A stretch of 64,000 nt of DNA from Glandiceps talaboti (taxonomy: Eukaryota; Hemichordata; Enteropneusta; Spengelidae). The notes beneath the pieces are model-generated. The model was not told the DNA's origin. It worked only from the letters and a program-made list of their open reading frames with translations, and ran no database searches. The translations under genes and the position numbers were made by a program. Shown piece after piece: positions 61,681 to 64,000 of the stretch (positions are counted from its first letter, which is position 1; each line of letters begins with the position of its first letter). The DNA lies in the NCBI RefSeq assembly GCF_964340395.1, contig NC_135568.1:19661210-19725209 (forward strand). The letters run 5' to 3'.

Positions 61681-62090
61681 CATAATGGGATGTTCTGAGG
61701 GATGTATAGATGGAGAATTGTTAATGACATATATCCCATCAGTAACTTGCAAATAATGTCTAAAAATGTGACATTTTGTGTCAAAAACTCTTCAAATCAG
61801 AAACTATTGGGCAAATTTTGGAAATCTTGTTTAAATGTGAATTTTGGTCAAAAAGCTTTCTCATAAATTACTAATACTAGTTAAGTATCATAGATATGGG
61901 ACTGAAATTTGCTGGACTGTTTGTAGTGGTGTCAATCTGCAGATGTTGAACAAGAAGACATTTTGACACAGCATTCCCTAGCAACAATGACCACATCCTT
62001 ATAAACAGCCAAATGTCAAGGTAGCAACATTGTTGGGTAGACAAGTGAATAAACATTTCAAACTGTATGTATGAATGAAACTGAATGACA
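61681..62090. repeat. Dispersed repeat family A, 5' and core fragment
   Basis: CATATATCCCATCAGTAACTTG, GTGTCAAAAACTC and CCCTAGCAACAATGACCACA follow the order of the other family A copies but are strongly diverged. Confidence 0.6.
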
Positions 62091-62294
62091 GTGTAAATGA
62101 AAGACTTCAAACTTTTACTGTAACCCTGACCAAACATATACTCTGTTAAAATCAAGAAAAGAAATTTGGGTTACCAAGGGGATTTTTGAAAAAGAGGTCA
62201 AAATGACCTTGAAATTGACCTATTTTGAAATCCAATATTGTGTTAACTCTGTAAAAATAAAAGGTTTTTGATTTCTTTGAAAACAATACATTAT

Positions 62295-62770
62295 AGTGAA
62301 CCCCAATCTGATTAAAATTCCACACATTGCAATTTCTTTTTGGCTGTTACATTTACTGTGTCATTTGTTCTTTTGTGAGCACTCGTTACATACATCTGAC
62401 ACAATACCACAAGTTTTCCCAAACCCAATCTCATACTTACAAGTAGCCAACCAGAATCAGTCTTACAATATAACACTCAACATTCAAAATTGAAAGAAAG
62501 AACAACCAAACAATAACTATAACATTGTTGTCTCTGCTCTGTGTACACATGCTCTTTTCAAACAGAGAGCTCTGAAGCACTCTAACCATATGATTCGGCA
62601 TATTACACTCATTGGTTGAGTGAATTCACTCAGCGCTCTCATGTGGCTCGGGAAAACCTATGGTATTGTATCAGATGTATGTAAAGAACAAAATGAAGAG
62701 TAAACGGAACAGCCAAAAAGAAATTGCCAAATGTACATTACATCGGATTTTAATCAGATTGAGTGAACCC
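62295..62770. mobile_element. 458-bp inverted-repeat transposon (MITE) with 9-bp target duplication
   Basis: The element is 62304-62761. It starts CAATCTGATTAAAAT and ends ATTTTAATCAGATTG. The arms pair over about 120 bp, including AATTTCTTTTTGGCTGTTAC. AGTGAACCC flanks it on both sides (62295-62303 and 62762-62770). A single arm of the same family lies at 20341-20468. The length of the target duplication suggests a Mutator-like origin. Confidence 0.88.
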
Positions 62771-63302
62771 CCAACTTTCTTGCATTATTTCAAAAAAAGC
62801 TCTTAATTGTATTTGAATAGTTTCAATTTTCAGTCCAAATTTTAGCCATGGCTCGTAAGAGATGATAAAACACAAGATAGAGAAAGGGTGTATCTTAAGT
62901 TAAGGTGTTTGTGATTAACATAGTGCTTTGCACTTTCGCACTGCTTTGTAAAGTGGAATATAACGATGAGATAGAATTAATGAATAGCAATTGCATTAAT
63001 GGATCAGATATGTCCAATAGATTGGTATTAAGTTAACAATTATAAACATTGATATAAGCATTGCTATATAGAAATAGACATTTATGGCTACCACTATGAC
63101 CAAACAAGTACAAGTATTTACTGGTGTCTAAGCATACCAACAGTACTCCATGTAATATCCTTCTTTCCAGAGTGTTCTACCATTCACTTACCCAAGTTAC
63201 ATGTATATATCCTATCTTTGTGTGAAAACGGGTACCCAATTCTAAAAGTTAGAACCTAATTAACAGACCCATTTCTTAAGGCCATAATGTAATCTATTAC
63301 AG
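62771..63302. other. Intron 12 tail before exon 13
   Basis: Unique AT-rich sequence. No repeat was recognised. It ends in the exon 13 acceptor. Confidence 0.55.
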
Positions 63303-63580
63303 AGATGTTTTTGAGGACCCTGGTTCAGACCGATCCTCACCCCTTGGCTCAACTGGAACATCTCCAGCAGCAATGCCACCAGCAATGCCGTTGCTACGGT
63401 TACAGTCCCCTTCTTCCTCTTCCAACAGTGGTACAGGTGTCATGCTTATATCATCAAGATCCCTCGAACCATCTCCACCAAGTCCTTCTAGTTCTGCAAG
63501 TGTTAAAATGGAAGGAAGTTCACCACTGTCATCACATCGAGCGGATATACCGACAGCAGTTAGTATTAAAAGTGAAAAAG
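63303..63580 (+). CDS. PPP1R9: Neurabin/spinophilin homologue, exon 13 (serine/proline-rich)
   Basis: Joined to exon 12 it reads L-DVFEDPGSDRSSPLGSTG and goes on with MPLLRLQSPSSSSNSGTG, SLEPSPPSPSSSASVKMEG and AVSIKSEKG. It is serine/proline-rich with several S-P sites. VKME and IKSE are both psi-K-x-E sumoylation consensus sites. The acceptor is CTATTACAG and the donor is AAAAAG|GTGAGG, in phase 1, so the protein continues beyond the window. A 37-bp minisatellite starts about 75 bases after the donor. No SAM domain is seen; if there is one it lies downstream. Confidence 0.85.
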
Positions 63581-63651
63581 GTGAGGGTTTCATCTAATCT
63601 ACAAAGACAATATGAATAAAATAATATGTTCACATTTGTATCCCTAACCCT

Positions 63652-64000
63652 TTTCCTGCCTAACTGCACCAGTAGAGTGTATAACATGTTTCCTGCCTAA
63701 CTGCACCAGTAGAGTGTATAACATGTTTCCTGCCTAACTGCACCAGTAGAGTGTATAACATGTTTCCTGCCTAACTGCACCAGTAGAGTGTATATCATGT
63801 TTCCTGCCTAACTGCACCAGTAGAGTATATATTATGTTTCCTGCCTAACTGCACCAGTAGAATGTATATCATGTTTCCTGCCTAACTGCACCAGTAGAAT
63901 GTATAGCATGTTTCCTGTCTAACTGCACCAGTAGAATGTATATCATGTTTCCTGTCTAACTGCATCAGTAGAATGTATATCATGTTTCCTGCCTAACTGC
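63652..64000. repeat. 37-bp minisatellite, at least 9 copies, cut by window end
   Basis: The monomer is TTTCCTGCCTAACTGCACCA plus GTAGAGTGTATAACATG, with TATATCATG and TCTAACTG variants. It starts about 75 bases after the exon 13 donor. Confidence 0.95.

Overview
The window is a piece of an animal nuclear genome. It has spliced exons with GT/AG borders, AT-rich introns and many dispersed and tandem repeats. The only gene I can support is a homologue of neurabin/spinophilin (PPP1R9 family), on the + strand across the whole window. Neither end is present: the F-actin-binding region and the RVxF PP1-docking motif should lie upstream, and the C-terminus lies downstream. The repeat-rich introns would fit a marine invertebrate, but I cannot name the species.

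Gene layout. Thirteen exons were read by homology and by splice-phase continuity: 4159-4291, 7513-7633, 13647-13751, 14302-14413, 14763-14981, 26230-26447, 36381-36477, 37994-38234, 40114-40212, 42875-43065, 43243-43416, 52107-52375 and 63303-63580. Together they give about 2,257 nt (752 codons) with every junction in phase. Exon 1 is the strongly conserved linker after the PP1-docking motif. Exons 2-4 are the PDZ domain and the helix after it. Exon 5 is an acidic segment running into the coiled coil, which continues through exons 6-8. Exons 9-13 encode an acidic, then basic/proline-rich, then serine-rich tail that I cannot align from memory to vertebrate neurabins.

Intron layout. By my own counts roughly 45% of the window is tandem repeat, in more than twenty arrays with monomers of 15 to 150 bp. 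The largest is a 58-bp satellite of about 166 copies (26,529-36,180), which makes up about 97% of intron 6. Others are a 30/28-bp array (4.5-7.05 kb), 27-bp (8.5-9.9 kb), 24/20-bp TTTTAGGG-containing (16.6-18.9 kb), a related 24-bp array (20.9-22.4 kb), 39-bp (23.4-24.5 kb), 15/16-bp (39.1-40.0 kb) and 18-bp (49.0-52.1 kb). Several arrays show higher-order repeats. Most long open frames in the window come from arrays whose monomer length is a multiple of three; they are not genes.

Between the arrays are dispersed repeat families (A, B, D and F below). There are also several inverted-repeat (MITE-like) elements, two of them with perfect 9-bp target-site duplications. No tRNA, rRNA, CRISPR or autonomous transposon gene was recognised. 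I see no new multi-gene system. The most interesting material is how satellites, transposon pieces and splice sites sit together inside one gene.
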